64,000 nt of DNA from JBGSUZ01 sp964404895. GTDB lineage: Bacteria > Bacillota > Clostridia > Peptostreptococcales > Acidaminobacteraceae. A program made the position numbers and the translations under genes. A model generated the notes under the pieces. The model had not been told where the DNA came from. It made no database searches and saw only the letters and a program-made list of their open reading frames with translations. This document shows, piece after piece, positions 9,037-16,925 of the stretch (positions are counted from its first letter, which is position 1; every line of letters starts with the position of its first letter). The stretch is from positions 186,001 through 250,000 of the forward strand of contig CAYOLV010000003.1 of NCBI GenBank assembly GCA_964404895.1, in the 5' to 3' direction.

Positions 9037-9192
9037 GTGAAGCTTCAAATGGGAGTTAGCTGCTTAGGTAGTTTGCCATGATCTTCATAAGCTTTGATTA
9101 TTTTCGGGATACCCCGTTGCGGGTACAGAAGATGTACCGTATCTAATATACGTGTCTTCTTGTCTGATTCTTTTTCAAGATAAGTGTTCCAG

Positions 9193-9717
9193 TTACTCTT
9201 CAGAAGAGAGACGCTTCTCCATTTCAGCCAACATCGTTTCGCCTGAGTGAGCTTTAGGCAGTTTCAACATTATGAAATGGTTCAGCTTTCGATTGATTTC
9301 TGTTAATTTCGAATCGATGTCCTTGTATTTATCCAAACGATTCCAGCATTCAATTGATTTGATCATTTCACCCATTTGGCCGACAATGCTTCTATCACTT
9401 GTCGATGTCCACGTGATCTGGTCACAGGCGTCCATGTACCTATCAACTTGTTCACGTGGGGCGCCTTCCTCCAATAAACTTTCTCTAATAGCTGCAATAA
9501 CCCTTTGATCGTATGCTTTAAAATCCTCTTTTTTAAGCCCTAGAATGATGAAGTTATATCTTGTTAAATTGTTCATAACAATGACGCATTTTTTCCTATT
9601 CAGTATAAATAAATGTGAATGCCAAGAGTAAAACGGATTTGGGATAGTCTCTTGTTCTTTTGGAATATCTAGATTTAACACATCTCTTAGTTTTTTAGTG
9701 CATTGAATTGTTATCAT
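9193..9717 (-). CDS. DUF6933-like protein
   Basis: 174 residues. It begins MITIQCTKKLRDVL, continues with a WHSHLFILNRKKCVIVMNN strand pair and a GLKKEDF helix, and has TSTSDRSIVGQM further on. This order matches the DUF6933 group as I recall it (short proteins of unknown function that may occur near mobile genes). No catalytic motif is visible. ATG at 9717 is preceded by AAGGAG. It lies between the two-component operon and the AbiE-like pair in an AT-rich stretch that reads as accessory DNA. No function is proposed. Confidence 0.6.
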   Translation of the reverse strand: MITIQCTKKLRDVLNLDIPKEQETIPNPFYSWHSHLFILNRKKCVIVMNNLTRYNFIILGLKKEDFKAYDQRVIAAIRESLLEEGAPREQVDRYMDACDQITWTSTSDRSIVGQMGEMIKSIECWNRLDKYKDIDSKLTEINRKLNHFIMLKLPKAHSGETMLAEMEKRLSSEE

Positions 9718-9945
9718 TAAGCCACTCCACTCCTTATAATTTTTAGTTTATAAGCCTGCCTATATCTAATTCTGAAAGCGCTGATAAAATCTCTATCACG
9801 TTTTTACGTCTAAAATTTAGAAACTCACCGTGAAAGTATGACCTAAATCTTCATTCTTACTTAGTTGCTTCTAGTCATCTTTCTAATCACTTCTAACCTA
9901 TTCTAATCATCACGAGTCACAATTCAAATATGGTTATAAGTGATT

Positions 9946-10698
9946 TTATAACTTATATGTCACTTTCAATCTTGAACAAAATAAATCCGTCGTCATTCCC
10001 TTAACACCCGTCACATGTACATCTAAGATTTCAGCCTTCATTGCTTCAACAAATCGCCTCATATCTACTTTTACCATGCCCTGAAGCTCAGTTTGATCAT
10101 CTGGTAAAATCAACGTTAGTAATTTAGCCACATCGTTTCGATGTTTTTTAATGTGCTTTGATAAACCTTCATCACCAGCATTTTGTCTATCGGTTAACTC
10201 ACACCACGCCTTCGCTTTAAAAGGAATTAGTCGCAACTCGTCCAATACTGACAAGCCATCTATATTCTTTCTGCCTTGAAGCAGAAAATTATAATAATCG
10301 CTATTAAGCAAAATTGCAGAAAGGCTGGCAACATCATCTGAAATGTGAAGTGGTATTAAATGATATCCTTCAGCCACCTTAAACCCGTTTGGTTCTCTCG
10401 CAAACAACTCTACCATTTGAGGAAAATCTGGATTCTCTGGCTTATCAAACCTATAAAAATTTTGATTTTCACTGCTCGAATAAACGTTTCTATATGCCCC
10501 TGCTTTTATAAAATCCCAAAATACTTCTCCAAAAGCTGAATTAACCATCTCTACGATCAAAACCATATCGAAGTCTTTTGTTGCTCTAAAATCAAGCCCC
10601 ACCTCCTGAAAGAGGATTGTGCAGGCAGTTCCACCAATCAGTACATAGCAATTATCAAAATCGCTGAAATATGCTTTAAACTTCTCTAGTCCTCGCAT
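9946..10698 (-). CDS. Nucleotidyltransferase of AbiE-like pair (toxin candidate)
   Basis: 250 residues. The N-terminus has the nucleotidyltransferase-fold signature LIGGTACTILF followed by RATKDFDMVLIV, i.e. the GG and the D.D pair expected to bind metal and NTP; a further helical part follows. In AbiEii/MenT-type systems such enzymes transfer nucleotides to RNA and stop growth. The gene overlaps the end of the upstream regulator gene by 13 bases, the usual antitoxin-then-toxin order. Start at ATG 10698 is inside the preceding gene. Alternative: a housekeeping nucleotidyltransferase-like protein without toxicity. The family and pairing are clear; toxicity is inferred. Confidence 0.65.
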   Translation of the reverse strand: MRGLEKFKAYFSDFDNCYVLIGGTACTILFQEVGLDFRATKDFDMVLIVEMVNSAFGEVFWDFIKAGAYRNVYSSSENQNFYRFDKPENPDFPQMVELFAREPNGFKVAEGYHLIPLHISDDVASLSAILLNSDYYNFLLQGRKNIDGLSVLDELRLIPFKAKAWCELTDRQNAGDEGLSKHIKKHRNDVAKLLTLILPDDQTELQGMVKVDMRRFVEAMKAEILDVHVTGVKGMTTDLFCSRLKVTYKL

Positions 10699-11663
10699 AA
10701 CACCTCCCCAATAAGCTCTTCTAGCTCAATTTCAATTCTTGGATCATTGATCTCTGAATAAATAGCATACAAGGAAAAGATATCTACATTACCTTCTTTT
10801 GAAAATAGATTAGGATTGTACTTCCAGCGTTCAAGCCGTACATATTCCAAATCATAATCGACTTCTGATTCTTTTATTATTACAGCAGGATTAATTTGGT
10901 CAAATTGATGTTTATCCAGTGCGCAGTTTGTATGCTTATTATAGTTCATCATAGTCAATGCTGCTAAAGCTGAATCACTAGAATAGATAACGTTGATTAC
11001 ATCATCCAGGTTTTTTAGGTACATAACTTTGCTTATCGGGCTAATCATATAGTTCTTACCAACTTCCCAAAAATTCTTCTTCGATATCCTGAAGTATTTC
11101 TTCTTGGTACCCAACCCACTTTCTACTACAATTCCCATGGCTATAAATTGCCTAAGAACTCTATTGACAGTCATCACCGTTAGTCCGAGATTCTCTGCAA
11201 TACTTTTTGTTACAATCTCTTTTTGATCTATCACGAGCATCATAATAAAAATCATTTGTGTGGCAGCGGTAAACCTGTCCGGTTTACTAGGAACCTTAGT
11301 GACTTTATCAGTGAAGTTTATATAAATAAACGGTAAATACAGCTGATTTCCTGGAACTATAAACGGCACCCTATTCATAACAAGTTTTCTTCTTTTTCTA
11401 GAATCTAATGCGGCGAACACCATTACAGGCCTTTCAACACCAGAATCCTTTAGTTTAGATAAATGCTTGGTAATCTTATCTATGCTGAATTTTATATCTT
11501 CTGCTTCAACCAAAACGCAGTCTAAATCATGAATTCGACATTCAAAATATTTGTATTCGCTCGTCAAAAATAGCGGCAGCTTCTTAAGATGTTTAAAAGG
11601 CTTCATTTCTACACTTTCATTTAGTTGCTCACTTAAATAGGTTACAACATCCAATTGTATCAC
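10686..11663 (-). CDS. Winged-helix regulator paired with the nucleotidyltransferase (antitoxin candidate)
   Basis: 325 residues. Residues ~130-195 form a winged helix-turn-helix (ATQMIFIMMLVIDQ, then KSIAENLGLTVMTVNRVLRQF and a GLGTKKKYFRI wing). The N-terminal ~120 residues look like a separate alpha/beta domain (VMVFAALDSRKRRKL), and the C-terminal ~120 are helical with an acidic end. AbiEi-type antitoxins combine a winged helix with a C-terminal domain and repress their own promoter; the palindromic array directly upstream (11671-11734) fits autoregulation. It overlaps the next gene by 13 bases. The sequence is not close enough to name a subfamily. Confidence 0.6.
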   Translation of the reverse strand: MIQLDVVTYLSEQLNESVEMKPFKHLKKLPLFLTSEYKYFECRIHDLDCVLVEAEDIKFSIDKITKHLSKLKDSGVERPVMVFAALDSRKRRKLVMNRVPFIVPGNQLYLPFIYINFTDKVTKVPSKPDRFTAATQMIFIMMLVIDQKEIVTKSIAENLGLTVMTVNRVLRQFIAMGIVVESGLGTKKKYFRISKKNFWEVGKNYMISPISKVMYLKNLDDVINVIYSSDSALAALTMMNYNKHTNCALDKHQFDQINPAVIIKESEVDYDLEYVRLERWKYNPNLFSKEGNVDIFSLYAIYSEINDPRIEIELEELIGEVLCED

Positions 11664-11670
11664 CTCACTT

Positions 11671-11734
11671 TATAACATTTATAAAATCATTATAACATTG
11701 CAAATGTTATAATTCAAACAAATTTGTTATAACA
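11671..11734 (-). promoter_or_regulatory. Palindromic operator array upstream of the AbiE-like pair
   Basis: A perfect 23-bp palindrome at 11690-11712 has TTATAACATT arms around GCA. A further TATAACA half-site lies at 11671, exactly 20 bp before the palindrome's left half-site, and a TGTTATAACA palindrome lies at 11725-11734, 20 bp after its right half-site. The array starts 8 bp upstream of the start codon, where a self-repressing antitoxin would bind. Confidence 0.65.
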
Positions 11735-11799
11735 CACTTGAAAAATAGTATGCACCTGAAATGCAGTCGAATCAAGGTTTAGATACTCTAACTAAAAAC

Positions 11800-12110
11800 A
11801 AAAGACCCCGAAATAAATCGTAATAACTTATCTCAAGGTCTTGTCTCTTCTTTATTTTTCTTTGGGTTCAGGGAACCTCATTTTGCCCTTTGGTGGGAAA
11901 TGTGGTTTGCCTGGGGACACTTAGAACAGCTCGTACAATCCTTTCAGATTGTACGAGGCGCTGGCGCGCCCAATATGAAAATGCAAAAAAGCGGACCGAA
12001 GAGTAAACTCTCCTATCCGCTTTTATTACATTTTCATGCTGTTCTTTGCCTATTCGCCTACCTCCAATCGCCTGTCGCCAAGGCTCGGGCTCTCGGTCCC
12101 ACCTGGTAGT
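11800..12110. other. Hairpin-rich spacer between guaA and the AbiE-like pair
   Basis: No coding frame is convincing here. Three structures stand out: AAGACC/GGTCTT near 11803-11844 followed on the minus strand by a T-rich run; a perfect CTCGTACAATC stem with a six-base loop at 11930-11957; and a large nested hairpin at 11975-12037 (ATGAAAATG, then AAAAGCGGA, then GAGT arms) that on the minus strand ends in a T-run like a terminator. Confidence 0.5.
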
Positions 12111-12114
12111 AGCA

Positions 12115-12185
12115 AAATAAAAAGTCTGTAAGCTCGCTGAGTTGACCTTTCTCGTCAACACGCTTGCTAACAGACTTTATTTTAT
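12115..12185 (-). terminator. Terminator-like long hairpin after guaA
   Basis: AAAGTCTGT.AGC.CGC..GTTGAC arms pair over about 24 bp with a few mismatches around a TTTCTC-type loop, and both ends carry A/T runs. It begins 5 bases after the guaA stop and may work in both directions. Confidence 0.65.
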
Positions 12186-12189
12186 TTTG

Positions 12190-13728
12190 TTACTCCCACT
12201 CAATCGTTGACGGCGGCTTGCTCGTAATATCATAAACAATTCGATTCACGTTATCCACTTCATTAACAATCCTAGAACTGATCTTATCCAAAACCTCATA
12301 AGGAATTCTCGCCCAGTCAGAAGTCATGCCGTCTATAGAAGTTACCGCACGAATACCCACTGTATGGCAGTAAGTTCTTTCATCGCCCATAACGCCTACG
12401 CTTCTAATGTTTGGAAGGACAGTGAAGTACTGCCAAACTTCTCTTTCAAGGCCAGCTTTTTTAATTTCGTCTCTTAAAATGTAGTCTGAATCTCTAACAA
12501 TTTTCAAATGTTCTTCCGTAATCTCGCCTAAAATTCTAATCGCAAGACCTGGGCCTGGGAAAGGTTGTCTCCAAACGATGGTTTCGTCTAGACCAATTTC
12601 AAGACCGACACGTCTCACTTCGTCTTTGAACAAGTCTCTGAGAGGCTCAATGAGTTTGAAGTCCATATCTTCAGGAAGTCCGCCAACGTTGTGGTGGGAC
12701 TTGATCACGTCTGCTGTATCTGTACCCGACTCAATAACATCTGGATAAACCGTACCTTGTACCAACCATTTGATGCCTTGAAGTTTGTTTGCTTCTTCTT
12801 CAAAGACACGAATAAATTCTTCGCCAATGATTTTACGTTTGCGCTCAGGGTCAGAAACCCCAGCCAATCTCTTCATAAAACGCTCTTTGGCGTCTACGCG
12901 AATAAAGTTCATTTCGAAGTCATTTGTGAACACTTTTTCAACTTCGTCCCCTTCATTCTTTCTGAGAAGACCGTGGTCAACAAAGATACAGGTTAAATTC
13001 TTGCCAATCGCTTGATGAACCATAAGTGCCGCAACCGATGAATCTACCCCGCCTGAAAGACCGCAAAGGACTTTATCAGTGCCAGCAATTCTGCCAATTT
13101 CAGCAATTTTTTCTTTTGCAAAATCACCCATGTTCCAAGAACCCGAACATTTACAAATGTTGAAGAGGAAATTGGAAATTAACTGTCTGCCAAACGGGGT
13201 ATGCTCTACTTCCCCGTGGAATTGAATCGCATAAAGACCACGTTCAACATTTTGCATAGCCGCAACGGGACAGTTGTCTGTGGTTGCAATCACTTCAAAG
13301 TCAGCAGGCGCCTTGTCTACATAGTCAAAGTGGCTCATCCAACAGATCGAACCTGACTCCACTTTTTCAAAAAGAGCGTTTTCTTTTTCGATGTTGATCA
13401 TGACTTTGCCGTATTCTCTTTGGTCAGCCCGTTTAACGCTGCCGCCCAGTAAGTGGCTCATAAGCTGCATGCCGTAGCAAATACCAAGGATCGGAACGCC
13501 TAACTCAAATATTTCTTTTGAAAGGGTTGGGGCATTTTCCGCATAAACAGAGTTTGGACCCCCTGTAAAGATAATACCCTTTGGATTTTTTTCTTTAATT
13601 TTCTCGATTGGCGTTCTCCAAGAAACAACTTCGCTGTAAACATTGGCTTCTCTGACACGTCTTGCGATCAGCTGATTATACTGTCCGCCAAAGTCGATGA
13701 TTACGATTTTTTCGTTTTCGATTTGCAT
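12190..13728 (-). CDS. guaA: GMP synthase (glutamine-hydrolysing)
   Basis: 512 residues, normal length for bacterial GuaA. It makes GMP from XMP, ATP and glutamine. The class I glutamine amidotransferase domain (1-~190) carries the nucleophile Cys84 in GICYGMQL and the later QFHGEVEHTP His/Glu. The ATP-pyrophosphatase loop GLSGGVDSSVA starts near residue 222, and the C-terminal dimerisation domain ends in the family's KPPSTIEWE. ATG at 13728 has CGGAGGTAGCC in front. It lies downstream of guaB in the same direction, but a 394-bp hairpin-rich spacer separates them, so it may have its own promoter. Together the two genes make GMP from IMP. Confidence 0.97.
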   Translation of the reverse strand: MQIENEKIVIIDFGGQYNQLIARRVREANVYSEVVSWRTPIEKIKEKNPKGIIFTGGPNSVYAENAPTLSKEIFELGVPILGICYGMQLMSHLLGGSVKRADQREYGKVMINIEKENALFEKVESGSICWMSHFDYVDKAPADFEVIATTDNCPVAAMQNVERGLYAIQFHGEVEHTPFGRQLISNFLFNICKCSGSWNMGDFAKEKIAEIGRIAGTDKVLCGLSGGVDSSVAALMVHQAIGKNLTCIFVDHGLLRKNEGDEVEKVFTNDFEMNFIRVDAKERFMKRLAGVSDPERKRKIIGEEFIRVFEEEANKLQGIKWLVQGTVYPDVIESGTDTADVIKSHHNVGGLPEDMDFKLIEPLRDLFKDEVRRVGLEIGLDETIVWRQPFPGPGLAIRILGEITEEHLKIVRDSDYILRDEIKKAGLEREVWQYFTVLPNIRSVGVMGDERTYCHTVGIRAVTSIDGMTSDWARIPYEVLDKISSRIVNEVDNVNRIVYDITSKPPSTIEWE

Positions 13729-13799
13729 CGGCTACCTCCGAATATAATTGGGTTCATTGCTATACAAAATAATAGTTGAAACGTCTATCTATAAAAGAA

Positions 13800-14051
13800 T
13801 TTGTGAAGCTTTCATTCTGCAGGTCTTCACAAAAGTTTGGCTTGAGTTAAAACAAGTCAAAGCGCAGCCGTTGGGACGAAGAACTTAGGACGGTAGGCGC
13901 TTTGACTTGTAGTATGGAGGGTACTTTTGGTACCTTGGCCACGCAGGCCCGAACAATTTGGGAAGATCGTTCGCTCCAAATAATTTATCAGTAAAATTTC
14001 GGGAGGCAGTCATCAAACTGGGGAGGAAGATTTTCCACCGCGAAATTTACT
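13800..14051. other. Structured intergenic element between guaB and guaA
   Basis: Three long inverted repeats follow one another: TTTGTGAAG/CTTCACAAA (13800-13833), a perfect 14-bp ACAAGTCAAAGCGC stem (13852-13910) that encloses a second CCGT/ACGG stem, and AGTAAA.ATTTCG paired with CGAAATTTACT (13990-14051). On the minus strand the 14-bp stem is followed by TTTTAA, weakly terminator-like. No protein frame is supported. It could be the guaB terminator region, a leader RNA for guaA, or an intergenic repeat. Confidence 0.45.
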
Positions 14052-14122
14052 ACCATGAGTCAGGTATCACCTATAGGCTATAACACTCAGCCCTTAGCGT
14101 CAAACTTATTTTACTTGTCTGA

Positions 14123-15586
14123 TTATCGGTTAATCGACGAGTAGTTTGGCGACTCTTTAGTGATTTGAATGTCATGAGGGTGAGACTCTACTAAACCAGC
14201 GCTAGTAATTTTCATGAATTGGCCTGTTTCTTGAAGGTCAAGAATCGTTGCCGCACCACAGTACCCCATGCCCGATTTTAAACCGCCCACCAATTGGTAA
14301 ACGATATCTTTCAATTTGCCAATATAAGGCACACGACCTTCAACACCCTCTGGAACGAATTTCTTCGTATCGTTTTGGAAGTATCTGTCCTTGCTGCCCG
14401 CTTTCATAGCTGACATAGAACCCATGCCTCTGTAGCTCTTAAAGCTTCTACCTTGATAAATAACCAATTCCCCAGGACTTTCTTCAGTGCCTGCAAGAAG
14501 TGATCCTAGCATGACTGTACTTGCGCCAGCCGCCAAAGCTTTCACAATGTCACCTGAGAATTTAACGCCACCATCGGCGATGATTGGAATGTTGTAAGGT
14601 CTTGCCGCTTCTGCACAGTCAATAACTGCAGTCAACTGAGGAACACCAATCCCTGCAACGACTCTTGTGGTACAGATTGAACCGGGTCCAATCCCTACTT
14701 TAACTGCATCCGCGCCAGCTTTGATCAAATCCACAGTACCTTCTGCTGTTGCTACATTTCCAGCAATCAATTGGATATCTGGGAAAGCTTCTTTCAACGC
14801 TGAAACAGCTTCCAAAACATTTTTACTGTGTCCGTGGGCTGAATCTAAGGTAATAACATCCACGCCTGCATCGACTAAGGCTTTGGTTCTTTCCATAAGG
14901 TCTGAACTAAGGCCAACTGCAGCCCCTACAAGGAGTCTGCCTCTATAATCTTTTGCTCTGTTTGGGTAAATAACGGCTTTCTCAATATCTTTTATTGTAA
15001 TGAGACCCTTTAAATGTCCTGTCTCGTCTACCAATGGCAATTTTTCAATTTTCCATTTTCTAAGGATGGCTTCTGCCTCTTGCATGGTAATGCCTTCGTG
15101 AGCCGTTACCAAATTTTCCTTAGTCATAACATCGCCAATGTATTTTTCGCCGTCACCTTCAAAACGTATGTCCCGATTAGTGATGATCCCAACTAATAGG
15201 TGTTGTTCATCAACAATCGGCACACCAGAGATTCTATATCGTTCCATCAATTCAAGAGCGTCGCAGACTTGATGCTCTGCAGATAAGTAGAAAGGATCTA
15301 CAATGACGCCATGTTCCGAACGTTTGACTTTATCAACTTCTAAGGCTTGTTGCTCGATGGTCATATTTTTATGAATAATCCCAATGCCGCCTTCTCTTGC
15401 AATGGCTATGGCTAAATTGGCTTCCGTCACCGTGTCCATGCCAGCGCTGATGAGAGGCATATTCAGTTCAATTTTATTTGTCAATTTTGTATGGGTCTTA
15501 ACGTCACTCGGTAAAATTTCAGATTTCTGTGGCACTAACAAGACATCGTCATAAGTTAAGCCTTCTTTAATAATTTTGGATGACAT
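14123..15586 (-). CDS. guaB: IMP dehydrogenase
   Basis: 487 residues, the usual bacterial length. It oxidises IMP to XMP with NAD, the committed step to GMP. The (beta/alpha)8 barrel is interrupted by a CBS-domain pair at about 95-205 (ISGVPIVDE..., KLPLVDET). The active-site loop GPGSICTTR with the catalytic Cys lies near residue 305, and the flap region (YRGMGSMSAMK) follows. The start ATG 15586 has AAAGGAGAA upstream. The leader holds a guanine riboswitch and terminator, so transcription should stop when guanine is plentiful. Confidence 0.97.
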   Translation of the reverse strand: MSSKIIKEGLTYDDVLLVPQKSEILPSDVKTHTKLTNKIELNMPLISAGMDTVTEANLAIAIAREGGIGIIHKNMTIEQQALEVDKVKRSEHGVIVDPFYLSAEHQVCDALELMERYRISGVPIVDEQHLLVGIITNRDIRFEGDGEKYIGDVMTKENLVTAHEGITMQEAEAILRKWKIEKLPLVDETGHLKGLITIKDIEKAVIYPNRAKDYRGRLLVGAAVGLSSDLMERTKALVDAGVDVITLDSAHGHSKNVLEAVSALKEAFPDIQLIAGNVATAEGTVDLIKAGADAVKVGIGPGSICTTRVVAGIGVPQLTAVIDCAEAARPYNIPIIADGGVKFSGDIVKALAAGASTVMLGSLLAGTEESPGELVIYQGRSFKSYRGMGSMSAMKAGSKDRYFQNDTKKFVPEGVEGRVPYIGKLKDIVYQLVGGLKSGMGYCGAATILDLQETGQFMKITSAGLVESHPHDIQITKESPNYSSINR

Positions 15587-15646
15587 AAAATTCTCCTTTC
15601 GATAATAAAAGCGAAGTGGGGGTTGGCGAAATGGAAAAATAGATAC

Positions 15647-15691
15647 AAAAAAAACCTGAATTCCCTATAATCTATAGTGAAATTCAGGTTT
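15647..15691 (-). terminator. Riboswitch-controlled terminator in the guaB leader
   Basis: On the minus strand AACCTGAATT.C and G.AATTCAGGTT form a long stem closed by ACTATAGATTATAG and followed by eight T. It lies between the guanine aptamer and guaB, as expected for a transcription-attenuating expression platform. Confidence 0.85.
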
Positions 15692-15747
15692 GAACACGCC
15701 GTTAAACCCGCTTAAAAACACGTGTCACGGAGAATATCCTGTGATTT

Positions 15748-15817
15748 CACTCATAGCAGGGCAATTACGGTCGCCCGGTAGAGACATATGAACCAGATTT
15801 TCATATATATATGAGTG
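15748..15817 (-). ncRNA. Guanine-class purine riboswitch aptamer (guaB leader)
   Basis: P1 is CACTCAT/ATGAGTG. P2 is ATATGAA/TTCATAT with loop AATCTGG, matching the conserved .AUnUGG loop. J2/3 ends in CTCTACC, P3 is GGGC/GCCC with a CCGTAAT loop, and J3/1 reads TGCTATG. The C at the position that pairs with the ligand (C74 in xpt numbering) predicts guanine or hypoxanthine rather than adenine. All core elements of the family are present. Confidence 0.92.
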
Positions 15818-16053
15818 CCAATATTCGCTTTTCATTTGATTTTTAATTAAATTATCACTATTGAGGTGTCTTGTCAACACCAGAAGTTAAAATACCAGTG
15901 TTATTACGAAAATTTTACCAAAAGTCGTGGTTAATGTTCGATTTTATGTCCATCGACCTAATTTGTCATGGTTTTGATACGCATTAAAGCCCTAGACAAG
16001 GTAAACTGTTAAAAACGATTGTAACATTTGATTTGGAGGTAGACAACGGACTT

Positions 16054-16920
16054 ATGTCTCAAATAAAAGGCTTTATTAAAAGAAGAAAAAAGACCAGCAT
16101 TTTTATACTGGTCATACTCAGCGTATTTTTAACAGGATGTGTGGGACTTATGAACAGCAAATATTTAGAAGTTAATCGCCATATACTTGCCAGCAAGGAA
16201 GTGCCTTCGGCATTTGATAATTATAAAATTCTCCACCTATCAGATTTGCATAACGAAGCTTTTGGACTCCAACAGCGGGATCTGATTGCAAAAGTCTTAG
16301 CAGAAGACCCTGACTTAATTGTAATCAGCGGCGACTCAGTAGATCGGCATTCAGGAGATTGGAGCAATTCAGAGACGGTTTTAACTGAGCTTGCCAAAGT
16401 AAAACCCGTCTATTTTGCAACGGGTAATCACGAATTTTGGACCAGCATTCATCAAGATGCGGCTGCCATATTAGCGGAAACTGGGGCTGTCTATCTGAAG
16501 AATCAAAGCCTCTTCATCGAAAAAGAGGGTCAAAAAATTTCCCTCAGCGGTATTGATGACCCTTGGTATTTCACAGAAGAAGGCGGTTTTAATAAAACTT
16601 TGTCTCAAATGGCTTCTGATCTGCCTGAAGGTTTCCGCATACTGATCAGTCATCGACCTGAGCGACAAGATCAATATATTGCCGCTGGCTTTGACCTTGT
16701 CTTTGCTGGGCATGCGCACGGCGGTCAAGTTCGCTTGCCATTTACCGAAGGTTTATTGGCACCCCATCAGGGACTATTCCCAAAGCTTACTGCGGGACTC
16801 CAAGAAAAAGAAGGTAAATATTTAATGATCAGCAGAGGGCTTGGCAACCCTACTAAATACCCAAGAATTTTCAATGCTCCTGAAATTGTAGTTTTAACCT
16901 TAAAAGCCTCTGAGAAATAA
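16054..16920 (+). CDS. Membrane-anchored calcineurin-type metallophosphoesterase
   Basis: 288 residues. After a basic start, residues ~18-35 form a hydrophobic segment ending in LTGC, a possible lipobox, so it may be a lipoprotein facing outward. The metallophosphoesterase motifs are complete and in order: LSDLHNE, ISGDSVDRH, GNHEFW, ILISHRPE and FAGHAHGGQ, giving the two-metal centre. It resembles the YkuE/LpxH-like group; the substrate is unknown. The start is uncertain: ATG 16054 has GGAGGT about 14 bases upstream (a long spacing), while a TTG at 16033 in frame overlaps that site. It is divergent from guaB and convergent with the HD-GYP gene. Confidence 0.8.
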   Translation: MSQIKGFIKRRKKTSIFILVILSVFLTGCVGLMNSKYLEVNRHILASKEVPSAFDNYKILHLSDLHNEAFGLQQRDLIAKVLAEDPDLIVISGDSVDRHSGDWSNSETVLTELAKVKPVYFATGNHEFWTSIHQDAAAILAETGAVYLKNQSLFIEKEGQKISLSGIDDPWYFTEEGGFNKTLSQMASDLPEGFRILISHRPERQDQYIAAGFDLVFAGHAHGGQVRLPFTEGLLAPHQGLFPKLTAGLQEKEGKYLMISRGLGNPTKYPRIFNAPEIVVLTLKASEK

Positions 16921-16925
16921 AGACC

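Noticed and set aside
11868..12161. A 97-codon minus-strand frame downstream of guaA
   Set aside because: It covers several hairpins and a terminator, has no ribosome binding site and no recognisable sequence.
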